From assembly GCF_030381805.1 (NCBI RefSeq), contig NZ_JAUDRH010000007.1:372001-436000 (forward strand): DNA of 64,000 bases. Reading direction: 5' to 3'. The position numbers and the translations under genes were made by a program. Shown here in pieces: positions 1 through 8,001 of the stretch. The notes beneath the pieces are model-generated. The model saw only the letters and a program-made list of their open reading frames with translations, did not search any database and had not been told where the DNA came from. This DNA comes from Chlorogloeopsis sp. ULAP01 (GTDB lineage Bacteria; Cyanobacteriota; Cyanobacteriia; Cyanobacteriales; Nostocaceae). The stretch's first letter is position 1. Each line of letters begins with the position of its first letter.

Positions 1-2
1 AA

Positions 3-641
3 CTTCAGCGCGGTAGTTTGACTGTAATTACTGGTCAGATTGGTTCTGGCAAGACTACATTGCTGCGAGTATTATTAGGATTACTACCCAAGCAAAGCGG
101 GGAAATTTACTGGAATAGGAAGATGGTTGAAGATCCTGCTAATTTCTTTGTTCCGCCTCGCAGTGCTTATACTCCTCAAATTCCGCAACTTTTTAGCTAT
201 ACTCTGCGAGACAATATTTTACTTGGCTTGGCTAAAGATGAGCATGATATCGTCACAGCTTTAAACATGGCTGTGTTTGAGCAAGATTTAGCAACTATGA
301 ATGAAAGTCTAGAAACTTTAGTTGGTTCCAAGGGTGTGCGACTTTCTGGTGGACAAATCCAGCGTGTAGCAGCAGCGCGGATGTTTATCCGTCAACCAGA
401 ATTACTTGTGTTTGATGACCTTTCCAGTGCTTTGGATGTGGAGACAGAATTGGCATTATGGTCGCGGATATTTGTTAACAGCACACAACCACAGCAAGAT
501 CCTTGGACACCAACTTGTCTTGTGGTTTCTCATCGCCCTTCAGTATTGCGTCGCGCTGACCAAGTGATTGTATTGAAAGCAGGTAGAGTGGAAATGCAAG
601 GGAAGTTTAATGAGATTTTTAGTCATGAGCAAGCTAATTAA
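3..641 (+). CDS. ABC transporter ATP-binding domain (3' part of a gene cut by the window edge)
   Basis: C-terminal nucleotide-binding domain of an ABC transporter. The reading frame is open to the first bases of the window, so the gene starts upstream; the TTG at 18 is only the first internal start codon. Counting from that TTG, the Walker A loop GQIGSGKT is at residues 6-13, the Q-loop near 54, the signature LSGGQ at 109-113, Walker B LLVFDD at 129-134 and the H-loop SHR at 171-173. The residue after the Walker B aspartate, normally the catalytic glutamate, is aspartate here. A fused membrane domain upstream is likely but not visible. It lies 74 bp before the oxygenase cluster on the same strand and could export that cluster's product (inference). 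Confidence 0.9.
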   Translation, partial: LQRGSLTVITGQIGSGKTTLLRVLLGLLPKQSGEIYWNRKMVEDPANFFVPPRSAYTPQIPQLFSYTLRDNILLGLAKDEHDIVTALNMAVFEQDLATMNESLETLVGSKGVRLSGGQIQRVAAARMFIRQPELLVFDDLSSALDVETELALWSRIFVNSTQPQQDPWTPTCLVVSHRPSVLRRADQVIVLKAGRVEMQGKFNEIFSHEQAN

Positions 642-715
642 TTTCGGTTCGGTGTTTACAATATTTTCCCTTCTCAAACAAGACTGCTATATTAGTTGCT
701 TCTACCACTAAAAAT

Positions 716-1900
716 ATGATTGCAACAATCAACAAAACTAAACAAAACACACTTTTAGAAAATCAAAATATTTATAAAAAACTCCAAATTAACCACACCC
801 GCAACAAACAGCAAGATCATACTAAATTGCTAGATGAAGCTGCTGCGAGTTTTCGTTATGAAGATTGCAAGGATGAATATTGGAACCCGGAGGAATTCTC
901 GCTACTTTATGCCACTCCTCTGTGGGAACAAGCTAGTCCAACTCAAAGAATTATCCTAAACCAGCTTTACTGGGTAGCTTATTATTCACAGATTATCTCT
1001 GCTGAAATTGCCACGATCTACTTTAATCAAACTAGCGCTGCTGGGCTTTATGCCCAAGAAGATTTCCGCTTGGTATGCGATACGCTCGATTTAGAATCCT
1101 CCCAAGAACGCGCTCATATCAACGCTTTTCGGACAGTCGCCAATCAGGTAGAAATGGCTTTGTTTGGTAAACGTGTCTTTCACTACACGATGCGCAGCCC
1201 ATTTACTGAAACAATGGTATTTGCCGATACTAATACTTGGAGGCGTCGCTGGAAAAAACTGCAATTGCAAGCCTTCGGACTTTTATCATCTGATAACACC
1301 TTTTTAGCTTGCCAATACTTCACTGTACGAGGAGTACGGACACTCAACGGGAAATTAGTACAGCACAAACTCAGCAACTACTATCAAAAGCATCCCAACC
1401 AGGAAACTGCTCCGATTCCTGCCAAGATTTCCTACTATCATTTCATGGATGAAAGCTTTCATTTCAATAGTTCGACGATTATCTCCCACGATGTGATTCA
1501 CTGCTTAAAGCCACCGACAGCATTTGAGAAATTAGTAGCGAACCTGGGTATACGCGGTTGTCAACAAGACCATTATCACTTTTCTGTGGCTATTAACGGG
1601 ATTTTTTGGTATGACCCTGCACTATATTCAGCAGTTTATCAGGTTTTGCGATCGCCTGTTTTTGATATGAGCGATGCTGAAGCCAAAGACATGATGCGCG
1701 AGTGCTTTACACAAGAAACTGAAGGGCTGCACCGTAGCTACAAAACCCACACTGAAGCAAGGGAATCTTATAAAGTCTACCTTGAGAAGCTTGACTATCT
1801 TTGGGAAAATAACCGACAAATGTCTATCATGGCAGCTAATTCTATTCCCAAATATCTGGGAATTCAAAAGCAGGCTTTTGCTAATTTTTTACGTTTTTAA
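716..1900 (+). CDS. AurF-like diiron (ferritin-like) oxygenase family protein
   Basis: Predicted 394-residue soluble helical protein, probably a non-haem diiron oxygenase of the AurF (p-aminobenzoate N-oxygenase) type. What is seen is a set of possible iron ligands in the right order: E97 in an AEIA context, an ExxH at E131-H134 (ERAH), a second ExxH at E246-H249 (ESFH) and H258. The first 40 residues are polar and probably disordered. It is the first gene of a same-strand run containing two Rieske oxygenases and a ferredoxin, so an electron supply for an oxygenase is encoded nearby. Family assignment rests on these motifs only; the substrate (amine, acyl chain or other) is unknown. The gap to the next gene is 31 bp, suggesting co-transcription. 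Confidence 0.6.
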   Translation: MIATINKTKQNTLLENQNIYKKLQINHTRNKQQDHTKLLDEAAASFRYEDCKDEYWNPEEFSLLYATPLWEQASPTQRIILNQLYWVAYYSQIISAEIATIYFNQTSAAGLYAQEDFRLVCDTLDLESSQERAHINAFRTVANQVEMALFGKRVFHYTMRSPFTETMVFADTNTWRRRWKKLQLQAFGLLSSDNTFLACQYFTVRGVRTLNGKLVQHKLSNYYQKHPNQETAPIPAKISYYHFMDESFHFNSSTIISHDVIHCLKPPTAFEKLVANLGIRGCQQDHYHFSVAINGIFWYDPALYSAVYQVLRSPVFDMSDAEAKDMMRECFTQETEGLHRSYKTHTEARESYKVYLEKLDYLWENNRQMSIMAANSIPKYLGIQKQAFANFLRF

Positions 1901-1931
1901 CCCTAAACCTGAAGAATAAGTCGGGGGCATA

Positions 1932-2402
1932 ATGAACACAAAAATAAAAATCGCTTTTAGCTGTTATTTAGTAGCTATTCTTAGTATTGCTTGTATTGCC
2001 CTAACTTACCTATTTACACCTCAGTTATTACCTTATCAAGAACAAGCAGTTGGTGTAAATTGGTCAGAAATTGAACATGGTTTTCAAATGCAATTTTTAT
2101 CTTTGATGAAAGTATCCGGTGGAGGATATTTATCTGTTGCTGCTGCCTTGGCAGTATTATTATTTATCCCCTTTAAAAAGGGAGAAAATTGGGCGCGTTT
2201 GGCTATTCCGGCAATTGGTATACCTGCAATTACATTAGTGAATTATGCAGGTTTAATTATAATTTGGAATACACCGGGACGACCACCCGTTTTTTTAGGG
2301 CTAGTAATTGACTTTTTTTTCATTGCAGGCTTAATCTTGTCATCTGGCATGAATACAGTGACAGCAGTTAAACTTTCTGAACAAGTTGAAACACAGTTGT
2401 AA
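1932..2402 (+). CDS. small four-helix integral membrane protein, unknown function
   Basis: 156 residues with about four hydrophobic segments (near residues 8-30, 64-82, 91-112 and 121-140) and no recognised catalytic motif. A charged loop (FKKGENWAR) follows the second segment. It lies between the diiron oxygenase (31 bp upstream) and the first Rieske oxygenase (23 bp downstream), and G-rich stretches (GTCGGGG) precede the start codons of both this gene and the next, consistent with one operon. It might anchor or assist the membrane-associated steps of the cluster, but nothing in the sequence proves this. Confidence 0.7.
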   Translation: MNTKIKIAFSCYLVAILSIACIALTYLFTPQLLPYQEQAVGVNWSEIEHGFQMQFLSLMKVSGGGYLSVAAALAVLLFIPFKKGENWARLAIPAIGIPAITLVNYAGLIIIWNTPGRPPVFLGLVIDFFFIAGLILSSGMNTVTAVKLSEQVETQL

Positions 2403-2425
2403 AATTTTGTCGGGGCTAGGGCAAA

Positions 2426-3502
2426 ATGAACCAGTTTCAAAATCAAAATACACAACCCCTATCAAAGATGAAAATCTTCAACAATTGGGATGTTGTTGCT
2501 AAAGGCTGGTACATTGCTTGTCCTAGTCGAGAATTGCCAATAGGTAAGGTAAAATCTGTAGATATCTATGAGCAAAGAATTGTTATCTTTCGTGGAGAAG
2601 ACGGCAAAGTTAGAGCTTTGGATGCCTATTGTCCGCATTTAGGAACTGATTTGGGAATTGGACGAGTTGAGGGTAATTTTATTCGCTGCTTTTTCCATCA
2701 TTGGGCATTTGATGGCGAGGGGAAATGCCAGCATATTCCTTGTCAATCAGATATTCCCGAAAAAGCTAAAATCCAAGCTTATGCCACTGAGGAAAAATAT
2801 GATTTTATTTGGATTTACCCAGATAATAATCCTCCTCATGGTATTGCTGAATTTGATGAACTAAAAGGTAAATTACTTTTGACAATTCACGACAAAGCCT
2901 TTGAAAGGAATTGTCATCACCATATTTGCATGATGAATGGTATCGATACTCAACATCTACAAACAGTACATAAATTAAATATCAAAATGGATTTATTTTT
3001 ACAACAAAATGAATCTAATCAAATTATTGATTTTACCCTCAGAGGGCAATTTCCTAATACTACACCTAGAGAAAGACTAGGACGGAAAATTCTTGGAAAT
3101 ACTTACGAATACACGATGAGATATGCCGATGGTTGTATTGGGCTTTTAACTATCATGAAAAATGTGCGGTTAATGCCACCATTACACATAATTTACGCTT
3201 ACACTCCTATCAAAGATGGTAAAACTCGAATTCAACCTATTTATATGACTGAAAAAAGAACAGGTATTTTGGGTTGGATTGTTAGTCGAATATTGCTCTT
3301 GTTCACCAAACTAGCTTATTATTTTTTGCGTGATGAAGATGGCATAATTTATGATAATATTCGCTATAATCCCAATGTGATTATTAGCATCGACCAACCA
3401 TTGATTAAATATATGAATTATGTAAATAGTTTAGAAGCATCTATCTGGTCAAACAAATTTGATACTCAGAACCCTGACTTCTTTAAGAAGCCGGGGTTCT
3501 AA
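2426..3502 (+). CDS. Rieske non-haem iron oxygenase (aromatic-ring-hydroxylating / PaO-like)
   Basis: 358-residue oxygenase alpha-type subunit. The Rieske [2Fe-2S] motif is C69-P-H71 ... C88-F-F-H91, and the mononuclear iron site is D174-x2-H177-x4-H182, preceded by N171. The family catalyses O2-dependent hydroxylation, demethylation or ring cleavage with electrons from a ferredoxin; one is encoded at 3720. A hydrophobic stretch near residues 280-300 could make it membrane-associated, as in pheophorbide a oxygenase-like proteins. The last ten residues (NPDFFKKPGF) and the first base of the stop codon are encoded by a dispersed 33-nt hairpin repeat at 3468-3500, so the native C-terminus may have been replaced. 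The substrate is unknown. Confidence 0.88.
   Translation: MNQFQNQNTQPLSKMKIFNNWDVVAKGWYIACPSRELPIGKVKSVDIYEQRIVIFRGEDGKVRALDAYCPHLGTDLGIGRVEGNFIRCFFHHWAFDGEGKCQHIPCQSDIPEKAKIQAYATEEKYDFIWIYPDNNPPHGIAEFDELKGKLLLTIHDKAFERNCHHHICMMNGIDTQHLQTVHKLNIKMDLFLQQNESNQIIDFTLRGQFPNTTPRERLGRKILGNTYEYTMRYADGCIGLLTIMKNVRLMPPLHIIYAYTPIKDGKTRIQPIYMTEKRTGILGWIVSRILLLFTKLAYYFLRDEDGIIYDNIRYNPNVIISIDQPLIKYMNYVNSLEASIWSNKFDTQNPDFFKKPGF
3468..3500. repeat. 33-nt dispersed hairpin repeat inside the end of a CDS
   Basis: Two 15-nt arms around a TTA loop, with two non-Watson-Crick positions. Layout and core (CCCYGACTTCT / AGAAGYCGGGG) match the perfect hairpins at 19030-19062 and 23127-23159 and a degenerate one at 61606-61638. 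Here the element lies in frame at the 3' end of the Rieske gene and supplies its stop codon. Confidence 0.85.
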
Positions 3503-3548
3503 GAGGTTGTTTAAAAAGTAATTTGTTGTGATTTTCGGCACTTATGGA

Positions 3549-3650
3549 TTCCCCCTAGCTTTCTTGTTAAGGGGGACTTTGATTCTAGTTCCCCCCTTTT
3601 TAAGGGGGATTTAGGGGGATCTAATTAAGGAGGATTTAGGAGGATCTAAA
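3549..3650. repeat. C/G-tract intergenic repeat
   Basis: A run of alternating CCCCC and GGGGG tracts with repeated GGGGGATTTAGGGGGATCT-like units, able to fold into several hairpins. This composition is common in cyanobacterial intergenic DNA. It sits between the first Rieske gene and the ferredoxin and could weaken transcriptional coupling between them. Confidence 0.65.
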
Positions 3651-3719
3651 ACTTTTTGCTACCAACAAGAGGACTTTGCAAACATCCTCTAAGCCTCCAA
3701 ATTTATTAATTTATAATTT

Positions 3720-4019
3720 ATGAATAAGCAATACTGTATTATTTCCTTTCCAGAGACAGATTATCAACCAATCATTTTAGAAAAACATCAGCAAATTTCT
3801 GAACATCTAACTATAGAAAATTCTCCAGTTTTATTTGGTTGTCGTACTGGAATTTGTGGTACCTGCCTTGTCATGATAGCTGGTGATATTCCACCGCCTA
3901 GTGAAGAAGAAAAAGAAATTTTAGATATATTCGCATCGACAAATAAACAAGCAAGGCTTGCCTGTCAAATAGAATTGACAAGCGACATCGAGATTAGGCA
4001 TTGTGGGGAACAAAAGTGA
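3720..4019 (+). CDS. plant-type [2Fe-2S] ferredoxin
   Basis: 99-residue soluble ferredoxin. The cluster ligands are C41, C46 and C49 (CRTGICGTC) and C82 (RLACQI), the canonical C-x4-C-x2-C-x(n)-C pattern. It probably passes electrons to the oxygenases on both sides. No reductase gene is visible in the window, so a housekeeping ferredoxin reductase or photosystem I would be the donor (inference). Its stop codon overlaps the GTG start of the following Rieske gene (GTGA), which implies translational coupling and a dedicated partnership with that oxygenase. Confidence 0.92.
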   Translation: MNKQYCIISFPETDYQPIILEKHQQISEHLTIENSPVLFGCRTGICGTCLVMIAGDIPPPSEEEKEILDIFASTNKQARLACQIELTSDIEIRHCGEQK

Positions 4020-5038
4020 AATTTGAGAATTTTTGGTACGTTGTTGCTTTGAGTAAACAGTTAAAATCAAATACAGTTTTGCAACGTACAGTTTTAGATG
4101 AGTGGTTAGTGATTTTTCGCGGGGATGATGGTAAACCTGTTGCATTACGCGATCGCTGCATCCACAGAAATAGTCGTCTTTCTCAAGGTAACGTCTGTCA
4201 AGGCAAAATCCAATGTCCTTACCACGGCTGGGTATACGACAAAACTGGCAAAGTGATAGCTGTACCCTGTGAAGGAGAAAATTTCCAAGTAACGGAAGCG
4301 CGCCGGGCTTTGCGATATGATACCAGAGAACAAGATGGATATATTTACGTACGTTTGGCACAAAACCCTACTGAGGAATTTGAACCTTTCCCCATGCCTT
4401 TCTATCAACAACCGGGATGGGAGACAGTGCGGGTAATTAATCGCTTCTGCAATAACGTTACCAACTGTGTCGAAAACTTCATTGATATTCCTCATACCGC
4501 CAGCGTTCATCCTGGAGTTTTTCGCACACCCCGCCAACAACAGTTAGAAATGACTGTAGAAAGACGCAGTGGTTGTGTAATTGCGCAATACCGTAACGAA
4601 ACTAATAATCTTGGTTGGTTTACCCGCTTTCTCAACAATACAGGTTACAAGATTCGCCATACCGATAGCTTCCATATGCCGAATATCACTAGTGTTGAGT
4701 ATGACATGAAACCACACAGACGGCTATTTATCACCAGCCAATCAGTTCCCGAAGCAGAAGACTCTACTTTGGTTTACACTGATGTCACTTTTAATTATGG
4801 TGTTTGGAACAAATTTGCAAAACTCTTTGTCCATTGGACTGCTCAATATATTATTCATCAAGATGTGAAAGCTTTAGGTATTCAATGGGAGGCGATCAAC
4901 AAGTACGGCAGACAGTTTTCTAACACCCCTGCTGATACCATTCACGTTTTTGTTGAATCTATCCGCAACAAAATTGCTGCTGGAGAAGATCCAAGAACCC
5001 TACCAGATAAGTCTGTAGATGTGAAATTTTGGGTATAG
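4016..5038 (+). CDS. Rieske non-haem iron oxygenase (VanA/PaO-like), second copy
   Basis: 340-residue oxygenase. The Rieske motif is C48-I-H50 ... C67-P-Y-H70; the mononuclear iron site is D157-x2-H160-x4-H165 with N154 nearby. I chose the GTG at 4016 because it overlaps the ferredoxin stop (GTGA), has GGGGAA just upstream and gives the usual MKFENFWYVV-type N-terminus; an in-frame ATG at 4001 is the alternative. The N-terminal sequence differs clearly from the Rieske protein at 2426, so the two probably act on different steps rather than being a recent duplication. The reaction (hydroxylation or O-demethylation) cannot be told from sequence alone. Confidence 0.9.
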   Translation: MKFENFWYVVALSKQLKSNTVLQRTVLDEWLVIFRGDDGKPVALRDRCIHRNSRLSQGNVCQGKIQCPYHGWVYDKTGKVIAVPCEGENFQVTEARRALRYDTREQDGYIYVRLAQNPTEEFEPFPMPFYQQPGWETVRVINRFCNNVTNCVENFIDIPHTASVHPGVFRTPRQQQLEMTVERRSGCVIAQYRNETNNLGWFTRFLNNTGYKIRHTDSFHMPNITSVEYDMKPHRRLFITSQSVPEAEDSTLVYTDVTFNYGVWNKFAKLFVHWTAQYIIHQDVKALGIQWEAINKYGRQFSNTPADTIHVFVESIRNKIAAGEDPRTLPDKSVDVKFWV

Positions 5039-5073
5039 CAGACGAACCAAAATCTTTCTTAAACTTCAGAAAA

Positions 5074-5094
5074 AGAAGTGGCAGAGCCACTTCT
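5074..5094 (+). terminator. strong hairpin downstream of the second Rieske gene
   Basis: A perfect 9-bp inverted repeat (AGAAGTGGC, loop AGA, GCCACTTCT) lies 35 bp after the stop codon. There is no run of T after it, so it may be an mRNA-stabilising or attenuating hairpin rather than a full intrinsic terminator. Confidence 0.55.
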
Positions 5095-5177
5095 AAGTAA
5101 TTCCCAGGTAGAACCTGAAAGATAGTATAACGGGCATAAAATATTCAAATAGTATAAAGTAACACTTATTAACTTAT

Positions 5178-5903
5178 ATGTTAGTTTTTACTGTCTTCGT
5201 AATTTTGTTGACGCTGACTGTAGCGAATGATAAAAGACTCACTATTTTTTTAATCAAGAATCGTGAAGATTGGATTTTAGATATTGTTGGTTTGTGGTTT
5301 CAAGGAATAATTATTCCTGTTTTTCAAATTACTTTAGTTTATCAATTATATAAATTTTTACTACCAAATTTTCAGGATATATTAAAACCGCATTTTCTTG
5401 TTGGGTTTGTGATCAGCTTTGTTTGTGTAGATTATCTATATTACTGGAATCACCGCCTATTTCATAGCAAGTGGTTATGGTCTATTCATCAAGTTCATCA
5501 TACAATAACCTCAATGGATGTTTTGGGAACTTCTCGCAATACTTTGTGGACGAGTTTTTTTATTATTTACTTATGGATTCACTCACTATTTATTTATTTA
5601 TTGCAAGATCCTAGCTGGTATATTTTGGGTATAAGTTTGACTTCAGCTTTGGATTTATGGCGTCATAGCAAATTTTCACCACAACCACAATCATTTTTGT
5701 ATCAATGGTTATCGCCCTGGCTAATTTTGCCTTCAGATCATGCTTGGCATCATGGTAGTGAGAGTGTTCATGTTAACTATGGGGCAAACTTGAAAATTTG
5801 GGACAGATTACATGGGACTTATCATACATCTGAACAAGCACCATGTTCTTTAGGTATTCAATCTAATTTTTCCTTAATTCAGAAATTATTGAGTCCGTTT
5901 TAA
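5178..5903 (+). CDS. fatty acid hydroxylase / sterol desaturase superfamily membrane protein
   Basis: 241-residue integral membrane diiron enzyme. The histidine boxes are complete: H92-x3-H96 (HRLFH), H104-x2-H107-H108 (HQVHH), H163 and H188-x2-H191-H192 (HAWHH). Hydrophobic segments before the first box and around residues 125-155 fit the usual topology with the iron site on the cytoplasmic face. The family hydroxylates or desaturates lipid-like substrates such as acyl chains, sterols and carotenoids. It follows two Rieske oxygenases and precedes an acyltransferase, suggesting a hydrophobic intermediate. No strong ribosome binding site precedes this ATG. Confidence 0.88.
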   Translation: MLVFTVFVILLTLTVANDKRLTIFLIKNREDWILDIVGLWFQGIIIPVFQITLVYQLYKFLLPNFQDILKPHFLVGFVISFVCVDYLYYWNHRLFHSKWLWSIHQVHHTITSMDVLGTSRNTLWTSFFIIYLWIHSLFIYLLQDPSWYILGISLTSALDLWRHSKFSPQPQSFLYQWLSPWLILPSDHAWHHGSESVHVNYGANLKIWDRLHGTYHTSEQAPCSLGIQSNFSLIQKLLSPF

Positions 5904-5948
5904 TCCTAAATCTGAAGTATTCATATTTAAAAAATCAGGAGATTAAAA

Positions 5949-5981
5949 ATGCTAATTACCAACCAAAATAAGACAAGGTAA
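5949..5981 (+). CDS. ten-codon upstream ORF before the acyltransferase gene
   Basis: A short frame, MLITNQNKTR then stop, with a good Shine-Dalgarno (AGGAG) about 8 nt before its ATG. It ends 11 nt before the acyltransferase ATG, which itself has no clear Shine-Dalgarno. It may work through reinitiation or translational coupling. This rests on spacing alone. Confidence 0.3.
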   Translation: MLITNQNKTR

Positions 5982-5992
5982 ACATCAAAATT

Positions 5993-6640
5993 ATGACTAT
6001 ATTAAGTACTTTACTCTCTTTTTTCCCTGCCTTAGTTATATTAATGGTATTCACATCTTTTATCTTTATTTGCATTCAACCAAGTATTTTGTGTGTTGCC
6101 GCTTTCCTTTTTTCTTTATATATCTTTCCTTTATTAATATATAAATTACATGAGAAATTTTACCCTCTCCAAGAAGGAATCAGCTACTTAGTTGGTAAGA
6201 ACTACTCTCCTTGGTGGGGTAGTCATCAAATACAAGTTATATATATTACCTTTCCAGCATTAGAAGCAGGATTGCGCCTCATCCCTGGAGCATTTTCTTT
6301 ATGGCTAAGGTTGTGGGGAGCAAAAGTTGGTAAAGGCGTTTATTGGACACCACATTTAGAAATAAGCGATCGCGCTTTATTAGAAATAGGTAATAATGTA
6401 GTTTTTGGCCATAAAATTGGGATTTGTTCTCATATCATTAAACCTAAAAAACAAGACTTGATGTTATATGTTAAAAGGGTAAAAATTGGTAGTAATGTCT
6501 TCTTAGGGGCAGGTTCCTATATTGGCCCTGGTGTGCAAATTGCGGATGGAACTTTTATAGGGGTTGGCAGTCATATATATCCAAATCAAGTAGTGAAAAA
6601 TTTTTCATCTAAAGCAGAAAATACACAAAGCATTTATTAG
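5993..6640 (+). CDS. membrane-anchored left-handed beta-helix (hexapeptide) acyltransferase
   Basis: 215 residues. Two hydrophobic segments (about 5-30 and 33-52) anchor it in the membrane. Residues from about 105 onward form hexapeptide repeats of the LbH type ([LIV]-G-x4), for example LEIGNNVVFGHKIGI and KIGSNVFLGAGSYIGPGVQIADGTFIGVGS. Such enzymes transfer acetyl or other acyl groups from CoA or carrier proteins, as trimers. As last gene of the oxygenase run it may acylate the hydroxylated product (inference). The C-terminus is short and polar. Membrane anchoring plus LbH resembles C-terminal parts of larger acyltransferase or NRPS-like proteins, but no such domain remains. Confidence 0.75.
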   Translation: MTILSTLLSFFPALVILMVFTSFIFICIQPSILCVAAFLFSLYIFPLLIYKLHEKFYPLQEGISYLVGKNYSPWWGSHQIQVIYITFPALEAGLRLIPGAFSLWLRLWGAKVGKGVYWTPHLEISDRALLEIGNNVVFGHKIGICSHIIKPKKQDLMLYVKRVKIGSNVFLGAGSYIGPGVQIADGTFIGVGSHIYPNQVVKNFSSKAENTQSIY

Positions 6641-6659
6641 TAATTCTCGTGTCTATAAA

Positions 6660-7085
6660 TTACCAATGACAAGAAGCGACTAAATTAGCAACAATTTCGA
6701 CAAGTTCTTCTGGAGCAACTGGTTTAGAGACATGAGTTTGAAAACCAGCTTCTAAGGCACGCACACAACTATCACTATCACCATAGGCTGTTAAGGCAAT
6801 AGCTGGAACTCGCCCACCAATATCAGGCTTGAGAGCACGTATTTTGCGGATTAAAGCGTAGCCATCTTCACCAGGCATACCTATATCACTAATTAGGACA
6901 TCGGGTTGCAATTGAGGTAACACTTCTAGTGCTGGGGCTGCACATGGAACTGCTGTAACAATCGCTCCATCTGCTTCTAGCACGGTAGTGACGAAAAAGC
7001 GAGTATCATCATCATCCTCAACTACCAAAATATTCAAACCAGCAAGAGGCAAAGGAGGTTGCATAACAGATAAATTTTTATTCAA
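6660..7085 (-). CDS. single-domain response regulator (CheY-like receiver)
   Basis: 141-residue receiver domain without an output domain. Seen are the acidic pocket D24-D25, phospho-acceptor D67 in SDIGMPGEDGY, T99 and K121 (SKP). It is convergent with the acyltransferase gene and 19 bp away. Its sequence closely resembles the C-terminal receiver of the hybrid kinase at 11741 (SDIGMP..DGY, PAIALTAY, KPV), so it may belong to a similar phosphorelay. A partner kinase is not adjacent. Confidence 0.92.
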   Translation of the reverse strand: MNKNLSVMQPPLPLAGLNILVVEDDDDTRFFVTTVLEADGAIVTAVPCAAPALEVLPQLQPDVLISDIGMPGEDGYALIRKIRALKPDIGGRVPAIALTAYGDSDSCVRALEAGFQTHVSKPVAPEELVEIVANLVASCHW

Positions 7086-7432
7086 AATTTAAAATTCAAA
7101 ATTTAAATTAAAGAGCTATTACTCAGGAGCAACTTACGAACTTTAAATCAAGGTAACTATGTGCTGGAAGATGAGACTCGGATCGACAAACTACCGATAG
7201 ATTATCTTTGAAAAACTTATCAGTATTATTATATTAACGTATAGTTCTAATCTCAATCAATTGGCATATTGCTGCACTTAGGTTAACACGTACCCAACAA
7301 GTGAAGTTTATGGCTCAATATGGTTTAATTCAGAAAAGCTGTGTTGGCTCATGAACTGAAAATTCTTTCAGCGTTTGCTTGATTCACATCTTACACCAGT
7401 TCCGACAGTCTGGAGGCGGCAGCCCACAAACT

Positions 7433-7461
7433 CTCGTTACCAGGTTCAACCTGGTAACGAG
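7433..7461. repeat. 29-bp perfect palindrome, copy 1
   Basis: Arms CTCGTTACCAGGTT and AACCTGGTAACGAG around a central C. An identical copy lies exactly 540 bp downstream at 7973. Related ACCATG...CATGGT and CCCAGG...CCTGGG hairpins occur at 31282-31374. It belongs to the small dispersed palindromes common in cyanobacteria. Confidence 0.85.
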
Positions 7462-7779
7462 AACTGGAGCAATCTGGCTCTTTCAATCAAATGATGCAAG
7501 ATATCAGTTGACCTGTGGATTGTCTAGGTTTAATATCATTATGTATAGGTTTATTGAAAGTCAAAAAACTATGTTCGCCAAGCAGCTATCTCTACAACTA
7601 CTTTCCAGCCTTTTATTAAGGCTGGGGCTGCTACTGCGCCTTGGGCGCAAATAGATTTTAGATACACTAAATGGATTTGTACTGAGTTAAATAAGCTTCT
7701 GAATCCTGAAAGCAGTTTAGCTTTGTCTAATGATGCAGATAGTTCTTATACCATTTCACTTTTTGAGTGATTCATATTC

Positions 7780-7830
7780 AACCCCTCCCAACCTCCCCTT
7801 AATAAGGGGAGGTGCCGTAGGCGGTGGGGT
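7780..7830. repeat. CCTCCCC/GGGGAGG composite hairpin repeat, copy 1
   Basis: A nested hairpin: outer arms ACCCC / GGGGT, inner arms CCTCCCC / GGGGAGG with loop TTAATAA, then the spacer TGCCGTAGGCGG. The same layout, with the same GTCGTAGGCG-type spacer, recurs at 29891-29942. Confidence 0.75.
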
Positions 7831-7920
7831 ACATCCATATCAGCCTTTTCGTGAAATAGTATTAGTCACTAAATCTAGGCTGTTTCATTGGCGACGCAAA
7901 CAGCTCGAAAATTAATTTCC

Positions 7921-7953
7921 GGGCTAATAGCCCAAGCCCGTTAAAACGGGCTT
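7921..7953. repeat. paired hairpins GGGCT/AGCCC and AAGCCCGTT/AACGGGCTT
   Basis: Two adjacent inverted repeats of the type often found between cyanobacterial genes. They lie in the same gap as the other palindromes and have no flanking gene close enough to be terminators. Confidence 0.6.
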
Positions 7954-7972
7954 CATCGCTACCCTCGTTACC

Positions 7973-8001
7973 CTCGTTACCAGGTTCAACCTGGTAACGA
8001 G
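7973..8001. repeat. 29-bp perfect palindrome, copy 2
   Basis: Identical to 7433-7461, with an extra partial copy of its left edge (ACCCTCGTTA) directly upstream. Together the two copies bracket a segment of about 510 bp that contains the coding remnant at 7558-7770. Confidence 0.85.

Noticed and set aside
7379..7654. 91-codon plus-strand frame in the repeat region
   Set aside because: It runs through a palindromic repeat and has low-complexity ends; the better coding signal there is in another frame (7558-7770) and is itself only a remnant.
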